From positions 238,033-302,032 of the forward strand of contig NZ_FOXI01000004.1 in assembly GCF_900115675.1 (NCBI RefSeq): a stretch of 64,000 bases of DNA, in the 5' to 3' direction. The position numbers and the translations under genes are program-made. Position 1 is the stretch's first letter, and the number at the start of each line of letters is the position of its first letter. Source of the stretch: Halolamina pelagica (GTDB lineage Archaea > Halobacteriota > Halobacteria > Halobacteriales > Haloferacaceae). Positions 24,232 to 32,665 of this stretch are shown piece after piece. The notes beneath the pieces are model-generated. The model was not told where the DNA came from. It saw only the letters and a list, made by a program, of their open reading frames with translations, and ran no database searches.

Positions 24232-26034
24232 GTGACAACGTACGACATCGAGCGGTACCTGAACGTCCGGAGCGCCTACGGCGGCTCGTTCGACCCCGAG
24301 GGCGAGCGACTCGCGTTCCTGATGGACACCACCGGCACCGCACAGGTCTGGACCGTCGACGGCCCCGGCGAGTGGCCCGTCCAGCGCACGTTCTACGACG
24401 ACCGCGTGACGTTCGTGGACTACTCCCCGGAGCGCCAGGAACTGGCCTTCGGCAAGGATCAGGGCGGCGACGAGCGCGCCCAACTGTTCACGCTCGACGT
24501 GGGGACCGGCGAAATCACCAACAGGACCCAGCAACCCGACGCGAAGCACCGCTGGGGCGGCTGGGACAGCGACGGCGAGCGCTTCGCCTTCGCCTCCAAC
24601 CGCCGGGACCACACGGTGTTCGACATCTACGTCCAGGATCGCGACGCCGTCGGCAACGACGCGGAGTTGGTCCACGAGGGCGACGGCTGGCTGTCGCTCT
24701 CGGGCTGGTCGCCCGATGACGACCGGCTGCTCGTCCACGAGGCCCACTCCAGTTTCGACCACGACGTGCACGTGCTGGACGTGAGCGACGGCGGCATCAG
24801 CCACGTCACGCCCCACGAGGGCCGCGCACGCTACAGCAGCGTCGAGTGGGGGCCCGACGGCGAGTCGCTGTACATGGTCACCGACCACGACTCCGATACG
24901 CTCCGACTCGAACGGCTCGACCTCTCGGAGGGGGAGTTCTCGGTCGTCGAGGACGGCGGCGAGTGGAACGTCGACGGCGTTTCCGTCGACGAGGAGAGCC
25001 GACGCGTCGCCTACTCCCGGAACGTCGACGGTTACACCGACCTGACGGTGGGCGAGTTGGTCGACCCCGACCGGATCGACCCCGCGGAGTCCCCGACGTT
25101 CCCCGACGGCGTCGTCGGCGGCGTCGAGTGGGGGCCGAACGGCGACCGGTACGCGCTCACCGTCACCGCCAGCAGCGACAACACCAACGTCCACGTCGGC
25201 GACGTGCCCGCCGGCGAGAGCGAGCGCTGGACGGACGCCGCCACCGCAGGCATCCCCCGCGAGACGTTCGTCGAGCCCCAGCTGGTTCACGTGCCCAGCT
25301 TCGACGGCCGGGAGATCCCGGGCTTCTTCTCGGTGCCCGAAGACTCGGAGGGCGAACTCCCGGTCATCGTCGACATCCACGGCGGCCCCGAGAGCCAGCG
25401 TCGGCCGTCGTTCCGGCCGGTCAAGCAGTACTTCCTCAACAACGGCTACGCGGTGTTCGAACCGAACGTCCGGGGCTCCTCGGGCTACGGGAAGGAGTAC
25501 GCCGGCCTCGACGACGTGCGCAACCGCATGGACTCGGTGAAGGACCTGAAAGCCGGCGTCGAGTGGCTGCAGGACCACCCCGACGTCGACGCGGACCGCA
25601 TCGTCGCCTACGGCGGCTCCTACGGCGGGTTCATGGTGCTCTCGGCGCTGACGGAGTACCCCGACCTCTGGGCGGCGGGCGTCGACGTGGTCGGCATCGC
25701 GAACTTCGTGACGTTCCTCGAGAACACGAGCGACTGGCGGCGGTCGCTGCGGGAGGCGGAGTACGGCAGCTTGGACGAGGACCGGGAGTTCCTGCAGGAG
25801 ATCTCGCCGACGAACAACATCGAGAACATCGCGGCGCCGCTGTTCGTGCTCCACGGTGAGAACGACCCGCGCGTGCCCGTGAGCGAGGCCGAACAGATCG
25901 TCGAGGACGTCCGTGACCAGGGCGTCCCCGTCCGGAAGTTGATCTTCCCCGACGAGGGCCACGGGTTCTCCAAACTGGACAACCGCATCCGGGCGTACTC
26001 GGCGGTGGTGGAGTTCCTCGACGAGCACGTCTGA
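24232..26034 (+). CDS. S9-family prolyl oligopeptidase/acylaminoacyl peptidase
   Basis: A 600-residue serine peptidase. The N-terminal two thirds form a beta-propeller (repeated blades such as VEWGPDGESLYMV and VEWGPNGDRYALTV). The alpha/beta hydrolase domain (about 370-600) has VDIHGGPESQRRPSF, the nucleophile motif AYGGSYGGFM, the aspartate in GENDPRVP and the histidine in DEGHGFSK. It likely degrades short peptides in the cytosol. The GTG start at 24232 is divergent from the DnaJ-like gene. Confidence 0.92.
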   Translation: MTTYDIERYLNVRSAYGGSFDPEGERLAFLMDTTGTAQVWTVDGPGEWPVQRTFYDDRVTFVDYSPERQELAFGKDQGGDERAQLFTLDVGTGEITNRTQQPDAKHRWGGWDSDGERFAFASNRRDHTVFDIYVQDRDAVGNDAELVHEGDGWLSLSGWSPDDDRLLVHEAHSSFDHDVHVLDVSDGGISHVTPHEGRARYSSVEWGPDGESLYMVTDHDSDTLRLERLDLSEGEFSVVEDGGEWNVDGVSVDEESRRVAYSRNVDGYTDLTVGELVDPDRIDPAESPTFPDGVVGGVEWGPNGDRYALTVTASSDNTNVHVGDVPAGESERWTDAATAGIPRETFVEPQLVHVPSFDGREIPGFFSVPEDSEGELPVIVDIHGGPESQRRPSFRPVKQYFLNNGYAVFEPNVRGSSGYGKEYAGLDDVRNRMDSVKDLKAGVEWLQDHPDVDADRIVAYGGSYGGFMVLSALTEYPDLWAAGVDVVGIANFVTFLENTSDWRRSLREAEYGSLDEDREFLQEISPTNNIENIAAPLFVLHGENDPRVPVSEAEQIVEDVRDQGVPVRKLIFPDEGHGFSKLDNRIRAYSAVVEFLDEHV

Positions 26035-26204
26035 GGCCGCGGTCGCCGAGCCGGGGTCCGACCCGGTCCGGCGGCTGATCGGGAACCGTATCGACAACCT
26101 GACACCGGATCGTGATTCGGTACGGATCGAACGGGTAGCCGTTACGGTTTGGTGGACGTGAACACGGGCGTTCGTTTTTGACCTCGGCTCCCGTACGGGT
26201 GGGT

Positions 26205-26654
26205 ATGAGCGCTGACCTGCCCAACGAGATGGACGAGGACGAACGCGACGCGTTCCTGGGGGCTGGCGGCACGGGCGTCCTCTCGCTGAGCACGGCGAGC
26301 GGCGAGTCACCGTACGCGGTCCCGGTGTCCTACGGCTACGACCGGTCGACCGGGACGTTCTACTTCCGGCTCGCGACCGACGCCGACGGCGAGAAGGGCG
26401 AGCTCGACGACCGGCGGGCGACGTTCGTGACCTACGGCCAGCCAGAGGACCGCTGGCAGAGCGTCGTCGCCGAGGGGCGACTGGAACCGACGGGCGAGGA
26501 GTCGATCGCGATCGAGACGCTCGAAGGTCTCGGGAACGTCGAGCTCCAGTACGTCGACGTCTTCGACCGGCCACTCGAGGCGGTGTCGTTCGAGTTCTAC
26601 CGGCTGGTCCCGGATCGCATCGGCGCCCGCCGCGAGTCTCGAACCGGCCAGTAG
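26205..26654 (+). CDS. Pyridoxamine 5'-phosphate oxidase-like FMN-binding protein, copy 1
   Basis: A 149-residue split-barrel protein. The opening MDEDERDAFLGAGGTGVLSL and YAVPVSYGYD, with the later TFVTYGQPEDRWQSVVAEGRL, match the haloarchaeal split-barrel flavin-binding family. The enzymatic role is not known; relatives bind FMN, F420 or heme. A paralogue at 59108-59563 shares the same order of motifs. The start at MSADLP is chosen over an upstream in-frame ATG. Confidence 0.85.
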   Translation: MSADLPNEMDEDERDAFLGAGGTGVLSLSTASGESPYAVPVSYGYDRSTGTFYFRLATDADGEKGELDDRRATFVTYGQPEDRWQSVVAEGRLEPTGEESIAIETLEGLGNVELQYVDVFDRPLEAVSFEFYRLVPDRIGARRESRTGQ

Positions 26655-26753
26655 GGCCCCGGGATCGCGAGCCGCGCGGCGATAGCGGGGCCGCAGAACT
26701 GGCAACGTAGTGGGAAATAGTTAAGTCGCCGTCGGTGGCTCTTCCCGCCAGAC

Positions 26754-27443
26754 ATGTTGGAAGAAGGACTCTCGTACCCGTTCAACGGCGACAGCGCGCT
26801 CGGTCGGATCATCATCGGTGGGCTGCTGGGCTTCGGTAGTTTCCTGATCGTCCCGGCGATCGCGCTCATGGGCTATCTGGTCTGGGTGCTCGACGGCGCC
26901 GCGCGAGGGGAGGAGGAGCCCCCCGACTTCGAGAACTGGGGCGACATGATCGTCGACGGCCTGAAAGCGACGGCGGTCGCGATCGTCTACGGGATCGTCC
27001 CGTTCGTGCTGGTGTTCCTCAGCGTCTTCGTGATCGCGGGCGGCAGTGCGTCCGGCAGCGAGACCGGGATGGGCATCCTCGGGGGCATCGGCCTCCTCGG
27101 CATGCTGGTGAGCATGGTCGCGATGTTCGTCCTCTACTACCTCATCCCGGCGGCGCTGACGAACATGGCGCTGGAGGACAGTTTCGGCGCCGCCTTCGAC
27201 TTCGGCACGATCAAGCAGGTCATCCTCACGGGCGACTACCTCGTCGCGTGGCTGATCCCGTTCGTGCTCGCCGCGCTGATGAACGTCGTCGTCTTCCTGC
27301 TCGCGATCACCGTCGTCGGACTGGTGGTGGTGCCGTTCATCCAGTTCTACGTGCAGGTCGCCGCGTTCTACATGTTCGGCGTCGCCTTCGGCAAGGTCGT
27401 CGACGTGCCGGGCGCGGTGACCGACGACAGCGCCGCGCTCTGA
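26754..27443 (+). CDS. DUF4013 membrane protein
   Basis: A 229-residue protein. After a short N-terminal segment (MLEEGLSYPFNGDSALGRI, characteristic of DUF4013) come about five membrane helices, with a PPDFENWGDMIVDGLKA loop between helices 1 and 2. Such proteins have no established function. An A/T-rich AATAGTTAAG upstream is a likely TATA element. It converges on the RDD gene. Confidence 0.85.
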   Translation: MLEEGLSYPFNGDSALGRIIIGGLLGFGSFLIVPAIALMGYLVWVLDGAARGEEEPPDFENWGDMIVDGLKATAVAIVYGIVPFVLVFLSVFVIAGGSASGSETGMGILGGIGLLGMLVSMVAMFVLYYLIPAALTNMALEDSFGAAFDFGTIKQVILTGDYLVAWLIPFVLAALMNVVVFLLAITVVGLVVVPFIQFYVQVAAFYMFGVAFGKVVDVPGAVTDDSAAL

Positions 27444-27455
27444 CCCCGTTTCGGC

Positions 27456-27920
27456 TCAGTTCGTCTCCACGACGACCGTCTCGGCCGCCAGATCACCCAC
27501 CCGCTGGCCGCGCTCGGTGACGACGATCACCGCGGCGCCCAGCAGGAAGAACGCCGGCAGCGCGTCGACGACCCGGAGCAGGTTCCGGACCAGCGCGTCC
27601 CAGTAGTCGATCGCGTCGCCGTCCTCGGTGACGACGACCAGCCCCACCGCGCGCTTTCCGAGCGTCTGGCCGTACCTCCCCTCAGTGACGACGAAGTACG
27701 CCAGCCCGACCACGGCCGTGAGCGACTGGAGCAGGAGGACGGCGGCGTTGACCGCGACCGGACTGGTCGGGTCGGCGACGAACACGAACGCGAGCGCGGC
27801 GACGAGGCCGGAGAACACGCCGAAGACGGCCCCGATCAGGATCGCATCGAGCAGGAACGCCCCGACGCGCCGGCCGAACGTCTCGCTCTCGGTGCCGAGT
27901 CGGGGGGCCGGGCGGCTCAT
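27456..27920 (-). CDS. RDD-family membrane protein
   Basis: A 154-residue membrane protein with three to four helices. The first helix begins FGRRVGAFLLDAILIG, where Arg and Asp occupy the RDD positions, and the third segment has GQTLGKRAVGLVVV, the second family motif. RDD proteins are of uncertain function; some have been linked to ion transport. The start at MSRPAPR is favoured over an upstream ATG with non-halophile residues. Confidence 0.88.
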   Translation of the reverse strand: MSRPAPRLGTESETFGRRVGAFLLDAILIGAVFGVFSGLVAALAFVFVADPTSPVAVNAAVLLLQSLTAVVGLAYFVVTEGRYGQTLGKRAVGLVVVTEDGDAIDYWDALVRNLLRVVDALPAFFLLGAAVIVVTERGQRVGDLAAETVVVETN

Positions 27921-28067
27921 GTGGCATCGGTCGGCGGCAGCTCCCTTCACCGTTGTGACCCGTGCGTGGCAGTCGCCGGCCAGGCGGTTACGGCCGTCCG
28001 GTCGGTTTGGTGAGTGGACTCAAAGGCAGTCGGAACCTGCATACGGAAAGTATCGCGGCGTGAACAG

Positions 28068-28093
28068 CCACGTTCTCGAAAGAGCAAACGTGG
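28068..28093. repeat. Hairpin with GAAA tetraloop upstream of the SHOCT gene
   Basis: CCACGTT (28068-28074) pairs with AACGTGG (28087-28093), and inside it CTC (28075-28077) pairs with GAG (28082-28084) around a GAAA loop, leaving a two-base CA bulge. It ends 26 bases before the ATG at 28120. It could be an RNA hairpin in a leader or a DNA operator over the promoter. Confidence 0.5.
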
Positions 28094-28119
28094 TAAGGTA
28101 GCGTCACGTATCCCTACTC

Positions 28120-28494
28120 ATGTCCTCGAACCCTGACGGTCGACAGCTCGGACTGATCCTGCTCACCGTCGTCGCGGCGCTCGTCGTCTTCCCGGCACTG
28201 TTCATGAGCCTCGGGATGATGGGCGTCGGCGGGATGATGGGCGGCACGTGGGGCGGACACATGTGGGACGGCGGCACCACGGGCGGCTGGTACCCCCTGA
28301 TCGGGCTGGTGATGCAACTGCTGTTCCTGCTCGCCCTCGTCGGGGGTTCCTACCTGCTCTACCGTGCCGTCGTCGACGACGACAGTCACGATCGCGCGAT
28401 CGAGGAGCTCCGCTCGGCGTACGCTCGGGGCGAGCTGACCGACGAGGAGTACGAGAACCGGCGTGAAGCACTCGAACGCGACCGAAAGGGGTGA
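28120..28494 (+). CDS. SHOCT-domain membrane protein
   Basis: A 124-residue protein with two membrane helices (about 10-30 and 58-80) separated by a Met/Gly-rich loop (MGGTWGGHMWDGG) and a C-terminal SHOCT motif (AIEELRSAYARGELTDEEYENRREAL). The Met- and His-containing loop could bind copper, but this is speculation. SHOCT domains are oligomerisation modules. It is followed after six bases by a second membrane protein gene, forming a two-gene unit. Confidence 0.85.
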   Translation: MSSNPDGRQLGLILLTVVAALVVFPALFMSLGMMGVGGMMGGTWGGHMWDGGTTGGWYPLIGLVMQLLFLLALVGGSYLLYRAVVDDDSHDRAIEELRSAYARGELTDEEYENRREALERDRKG

Positions 28495-28500
28495 TCAGTC

Positions 28501-29136
28501 GTGGGGGATCGGCGGAGGGTGCGGGATCGCCGCTCGCTCCCGACGTGGCTCGACCGGTACGCGACGCTCGGCCGCTACGGGCTCGTCGTCGGGACCGCGC
28601 TCTGTCTGTTCGCGCTGTTCACCAACCCCGTTCCCGATCCCTCGTTCCCGTGGGCGACGCTGCCGTCGTCGCTCCGGCTCCCGGTGAGACAGCCGCGGAT
28701 CGAACACTGGCCGGTCACGTACACGCTGGGCATCTGGCTGTGGGTGGGCTCGTTCCCGGCGCTGTTCCTCGCCGGGTACCGGCGGTATCGCGGGACGTTC
28801 GGCACGACGGGGTGGCTGGTGGGGCTCCCGACGGCGGCGATGCTCGCGTTGACGACGTACTGTCGGTTCTTCTGGCCGAAGCCCCAGCCACCGACGTGGA
28901 ACGCGCCCTCCTACACGTTCGTCTGCTGGCTCTACTGCTCCTCCTACGAGCCGATCTGGAGTAACGCGGCCTACGCCGTCGCGGGCCTCGGCGTCGTCGC
29001 GACCGCCGTCGCAGTCCGACGGTTCCGTGGGGACGTGGTCGCACTCGCGGCGTTCGGCGTCCTGGCGTTCCCACTCGGGCTGCCGGCGCTGGTCGCGGCG
29101 CGGCGACGACGCCAGCGGCGACGATCCGCCGGTTGA
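28501..29136 (+). CDS. Multi-helix membrane protein of unknown function
   Basis: A 211-residue protein from a GTG start. Predicted helices lie near residues 27-42, 75-92, 103-118, 150-170 and 178-197. The loops are rich in Trp, Tyr and Pro (FWPKPQPPTWNAPSY) and contain three cysteines (YCRFF, FVCWLYCSS). Its tail is strongly basic (RRRRQRRR). No family is recognised. It is probably cotranscribed with the SHOCT gene. Confidence 0.68.
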   Translation: MGDRRRVRDRRSLPTWLDRYATLGRYGLVVGTALCLFALFTNPVPDPSFPWATLPSSLRLPVRQPRIEHWPVTYTLGIWLWVGSFPALFLAGYRRYRGTFGTTGWLVGLPTAAMLALTTYCRFFWPKPQPPTWNAPSYTFVCWLYCSSYEPIWSNAAYAVAGLGVVATAVAVRRFRGDVVALAAFGVLAFPLGLPALVAARRRRQRRRSAG

Positions 29137-29155
29137 CTGGTCGCACCCGCGAGCG

Positions 29156-29305
29156 CTACTCCGCCCGGTCCTTCGTGAGGTTCTCGACGCGACCGCCACA
29201 CGCCGGACAGGCTGTGAGGCTGGCGACCGACGTGTGGTGTTCGAGACAGTCTGTACATTCGTACACTTTCCCACTCTCTCGGTATTCGTTTGGTAACTTC
29301 TTCAT
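29156..29305 (-). CDS. 49-aa zinc-ribbon (rubrerythrin-like) small protein
   Basis: A short frame on the minus strand from an ATG at 29305 to TAG at 29156. The protein starts MKKLPNEYRESGKVYECTDC and continues through a second pair CPAC, giving two CxxC knuckles 12 residues apart, the pattern of haloarchaeal rubrerythrin-like zinc ribbons. It is basic-to-neutral with an acidic end. It is convergent with the preceding membrane protein gene. Its partner or function is unknown. Confidence 0.75.
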   Translation of the reverse strand: MKKLPNEYRESGKVYECTDCLEHHTSVASLTACPACGGRVENLTKDRAE

Positions 29306-29418
29306 CGTTACGTGTTACCAATAGTCACTGTCAGTCTTCAATCCTTCGGCGATGTGGGGTCTCGATGGGTGGGGCCGACCCGTTAGAGTGAAACCGCGGC
29401 CGGGCGAACTACCACGGT

Positions 29419-29835
29419 ATGAGCGCAGATTCGGAGCAACGCACTATCCGCTGTCTCGTCGCCAAGGTCGGACTCGACGGGCACGACCGTGGCGCACACG
29501 TGATCGCGCGCGCCTTCCGCGACGCCGGCTTCGAGGTCATCTACTCGGGGCTCCACCGCGCGCCAGAAGAGATCGTGCAGGCGGCGGTCCAGGAGGACGT
29601 GGACGTGCTTGGCATCTCCATCCTCTCGGGCGCGCACAACACGCTCGTCCCCAAGGTGATCGAGGGGCTGAAGGAGTACGACGCGTTCGACGACACGCTC
29701 GTCCTGGTCGGCGGCATCATCCCCGACGAGGACAAGGAGGACCTGCTGGAGATGGGCGTCGCCGAGGTGTTCGGCCCGGGCACGCCGATGGAGGAGACCG
29801 TCGAGTTCGTCGAGGCGAACGCACCCGAGCGATGA
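29419..29835 (+). CDS. Methylmalonyl-CoA mutase B12-binding (small) subunit
   Basis: A 138-residue cobalamin-binding domain. KVGLDGHDRGAHVIARAF supplies the DxHxxG motif whose histidine coordinates cobalt; GISILSGAHN and LVLVGGIIPDED line the nucleotide tail site. It works with the separate large subunit at 60952-62652 to interconvert methylmalonyl-CoA and succinyl-CoA. The stop overlaps the MeaB start (ATGA). Confidence 0.95.
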   Translation: MSADSEQRTIRCLVAKVGLDGHDRGAHVIARAFRDAGFEVIYSGLHRAPEEIVQAAVQEDVDVLGISILSGAHNTLVPKVIEGLKEYDAFDDTLVLVGGIIPDEDKEDLLEMGVAEVFGPGTPMEETVEFVEANAPER

Positions 29836-30908
29836 ACGCGGCCGCCGAGACCGAACTCGTCGAGGAGCTCCTCGACGGCAAACACCGCGCGCTGGCCCGC
29901 GTCATCTCGAAGGTCGAGAACCGCGAGCCCGGCTATCGCGACATCGTCTCCCGACTCCACGACCACACCGGCCACGCCGACGTGATCGGCGTCACGGGCT
30001 CGCCGGGCGCGGGGAAGTCGACGCTGGTCGACAAGCTCGCCAAGCAGTACCGCGACCGCGGGGAGACCGTCGGCGTCATCGCCGTCGACCCCTCCTCGCC
30101 GTACACCGGCGGCGCCGTCCTCGGCGACCGCATCCGGATGGCGAGCAACGTCGGCGACATGGACGTGTTCTTCCGCTCGATGTCCGCCCGCGGGACGCTT
30201 GGCGGGCTCTCGACGGCGACCGCCGACGCGGTCAAGGCCCTCGACGCGTTCGGGAAGGACCGCATCATCGTCGAGACCGTCGGCGCCGGACAGAACGAGG
30301 TCGACATCGTCCGCACCGCCGACACCGTCGTCGTGCTGGTCCAGCCCGGCTCGGGCGACGACGTACAGATGCTCAAAGCCGGCATCCTCGAGATCGGCGA
30401 CCTGTTCGTGGTCAACAAGGCCGACATGGACGGCGCGAGCCGGACCGTCGCCGACCTGGAGGAGATGCTCCACATGGAGCGCGATCCGACGGCGAAGCTG
30501 AACACCGGCAGCTTCGAGAAACCCGACCACCCGGACCACGACGAGATCGACGCCGACGGGGGTGACGCCGACGAGAGTGACGACGAGGAGCACTGGGAGC
30601 CGATGGTGCTCGAGACCGTCGCCAAGAGCGGCGAGGGCGTCGACGAGCTGATCGCCACCCTGGACGACCACTCGGCGTGGATGGACGAAACCGGCCGCCG
30701 CGAGGCGAAAGCCCGGCAGCGTTACGCCGCCGAGATCCGCCAACTGCTTCGGGCCGATGCGGCCGACCTGATCGACGAGGAGCTCGACCGGCGGGGCGGG
30801 ATCGAGGCGATGGCCGAACGAGTGCAGGCCCGCGAGACCGACCCCTACACCGTCGCCGACGAGGTTCTCGGACCGATCGAGGACTGCGTTCGGCAGCAGC
30901 GCGAGTAG
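29832..30908 (+). CDS. meaB: MeaB/ArgK-family GTPase, mutase chaperone
   Basis: A 358-residue G protein that loads and protects cobalamin in acyl-CoA mutases. The P-loop is GSPGAGKST near residues 55-65, with the switch region VDPSSPYTGGA and VNKADMD as the guanine specificity motif. An acidic insert (about 225-255, DHDEIDADGGDADESDD) is longer than in bacterial MeaB and may be a haloadaptation. Its frame is coupled to the B12 subunit by a four-base overlap, so the two are made together. The stop is TAG. Confidence 0.93.
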   Translation: MNAAAETELVEELLDGKHRALARVISKVENREPGYRDIVSRLHDHTGHADVIGVTGSPGAGKSTLVDKLAKQYRDRGETVGVIAVDPSSPYTGGAVLGDRIRMASNVGDMDVFFRSMSARGTLGGLSTATADAVKALDAFGKDRIIVETVGAGQNEVDIVRTADTVVVLVQPGSGDDVQMLKAGILEIGDLFVVNKADMDGASRTVADLEEMLHMERDPTAKLNTGSFEKPDHPDHDEIDADGGDADESDDEEHWEPMVLETVAKSGEGVDELIATLDDHSAWMDETGRREAKARQRYAAEIRQLLRADAADLIDEELDRRGGIEAMAERVQARETDPYTVADEVLGPIEDCVRQQRE

Positions 30909-31109
30909 GGAGCGGACTCCCCCTTCTTCACCCAAAACTGTTCCTGGGGGATCCGCGAAACGGTGAAGCTTCGTGATCGTCTGATCTCTCTCAATTGTCG
31001 AGGAGGGGGAATCGTGTGAGATACAGGGATCGCATCTTGCAGGCGGATCTGGCGCCGTGTTCCGGACCGGTGAGTTCAGGTTCGGCCCGAGATGAGAGAG
31101 CCAGCCGGA

Positions 31110-32273
31110 TTACTCCTCGGTAGCGTCGTTAGTGCTCCCGTTCACCGTCTCGTCCGGCGGTACACTGTCAGGCTGTGGCATCGAGCCGAGCCCGTGGGCA
31201 GTCGTTACCTCTGCGGTGATACGGTCGCCGTGGGCGAGTTCCGAGAGGCCGATGCGGACGAGATGGATAGCCGCTATCAGCAACAGCGGACCGAAGAAGA
31301 CGCCGTACCAATTGAACAGGAGTCCGCCGAAGATGTACGAGAACATCATCGCTCCCCTGTGGGTGCTCTGGCCAGCGAAGACCGGACGGATGACCATGAT
31401 GGGGAATAGATCGAGCGCGAGCAGTGCCACGATGGCCACGACGACGGGAAACCAGAGCGTTTGGGGGTCCGACTCGATCGCTTTCAGTCCCAGATACCCA
31501 GTCATCGGGACGTACACGATCTTCCCCACGACGATGGGGACGAGCGTCGCCGCGCCCGTTAAGAGCGCGAGGACGTTCGGGAGCGGAATCTTCAGTCCCG
31601 GGGGGGCGATAACGTTGAGCCCGTTGTAGATGCCCAACGCGAGCAGCGCCACGACGACCACGGTGCGGATGTTCCCGAAGTACACCACCTGGAAGTCACG
31701 ATCGACGAGCGACGCGTAGAGCCACAGGGCCGAATCTTCCCCCACCTCGTCACGGAACCAGTCCGCGATGCGGTCACCGTCCCGGAGCAGATAGAACGCG
31801 AGGGCTACCGCCAGCGAGAAATGCAGGAAGAACGTCGCAACCGGTCCCAACACGTCCCCTCCAGTACTGATAACCTCGGTGATGGATGCCACGTCGAACG
31901 ACGAGGCGTACGCTCTCGGGTCGGCGATCGCCCGATCCAGTTCCGCAGGTGGCACCGGCAGGAACCAGGCGACGATCTCGGCGCCTGCTCCAGCGGATCG
32001 CTCGAGTTCCTTGATGGCGAGAAACAGCAGGTATCCGGTTATCGCGAGAAACGGGATTTCGAACGCAAACAGCGCGGCCGACGCAGCGAGCCCTGGACTC
32101 TCGACGACGAGCCGCAACCGACGGTAGATCGGCCGGGCAGCGTAGTAGATGAATATCCCGAACGCGAACGTCCCGATGTACGAGTACAGCACCAGACCGA
32201 GTGTCCCGGCAAGAGCGGCGGTGAGGGCCCACCAGAGCACTCGTGACCGGTCGAACTCCGTCTCGTCCATCAT
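31110..32273 (-). CDS. AI-2E family transporter
   Basis: A 387-residue membrane protein. About eight helices are predicted, with the family core GLKIPLPNVLALLTGAATLVPIVVGK and the paired FSYIFGGLLFNWYGVFFGP segment near the C-terminus. The family was named for autoinducer-2 export, but members include Na+/H+ antiporters and other exporters, so the substrate is open. The tail (about 350-387) is polar. Codon use looks slightly less GC-rich than its neighbours. The start may be at 32273 or three bases later. Confidence 0.85.
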   Translation of the reverse strand: MMDETEFDRSRVLWWALTAALAGTLGLVLYSYIGTFAFGIFIYYAARPIYRRLRLVVESPGLAASAALFAFEIPFLAITGYLLFLAIKELERSAGAGAEIVAWFLPVPPAELDRAIADPRAYASSFDVASITEVISTGGDVLGPVATFFLHFSLAVALAFYLLRDGDRIADWFRDEVGEDSALWLYASLVDRDFQVVYFGNIRTVVVVALLALGIYNGLNVIAPPGLKIPLPNVLALLTGAATLVPIVVGKIVYVPMTGYLGLKAIESDPQTLWFPVVVAIVALLALDLFPIMVIRPVFAGQSTHRGAMMFSYIFGGLLFNWYGVFFGPLLLIAAIHLVRIGLSELAHGDRITAEVTTAHGLGSMPQPDSVPPDETVNGSTNDATEE

Positions 32274-32665
32274 GCCGAGGGACTCATGGTGTGGTGAGTG
32301 ATATCCGCCGGCACTCAACCCGTGTTTCGTCCCAGTTCCGTTCGTTCATACGCGCCGTGCAGACATCAAATCCGGCGTTCGGAGTGGTCTCGGCGTCGGT
32401 CCTGGAGGTTCCCCACGGCAGCTCGCAGTCCCCACAGTACGCCGTTCCCGCGGAGAAACGGGGACCTAATTGTACCACAATCACGCACTGTGGCATGCTA
32501 CCGGATAAGAGGTGGGGTTGAATCCGTACCGTACGCTTATCGACGCATTCGACGCTGTGTCCTGCGTGCTTCGTGCCGACGTTGTGGATGACGGTACGGG
32601 AACCACCTGATGACCGGTCGAGTGTTCGATGGTGGATCCCCAACCGGTCAGAAGGGATCTACTGT
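32274..32665. other. 392-base region of lower GC, possible relic of a small zinc-finger gene
   Basis: This stretch is visibly more A/T-rich than its flanks. An open minus-strand frame (32284-32643) lacks halophile-like acidity but contains YCGDCELPWGTSR and a late NAGFDVCTAR, which weakly resembles haloarchaeal Cys2-type zinc-finger proteins. No convincing start or promoter is present, so it may be a decayed gene or just intergenic DNA. Confidence 0.25.

Noticed and set aside
24199..26574. 791-codon minus-strand frame opposite the S9 peptidase
   Set aside because: The opposite strand encodes a complete peptidase with all catalytic motifs; the antisense protein has no family match and non-halophile residues.
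32284..32643. 119-codon minus-strand gene
   Set aside because: No acidic bias, no clear promoter and only a weak Cys pattern; left as a possible relic.
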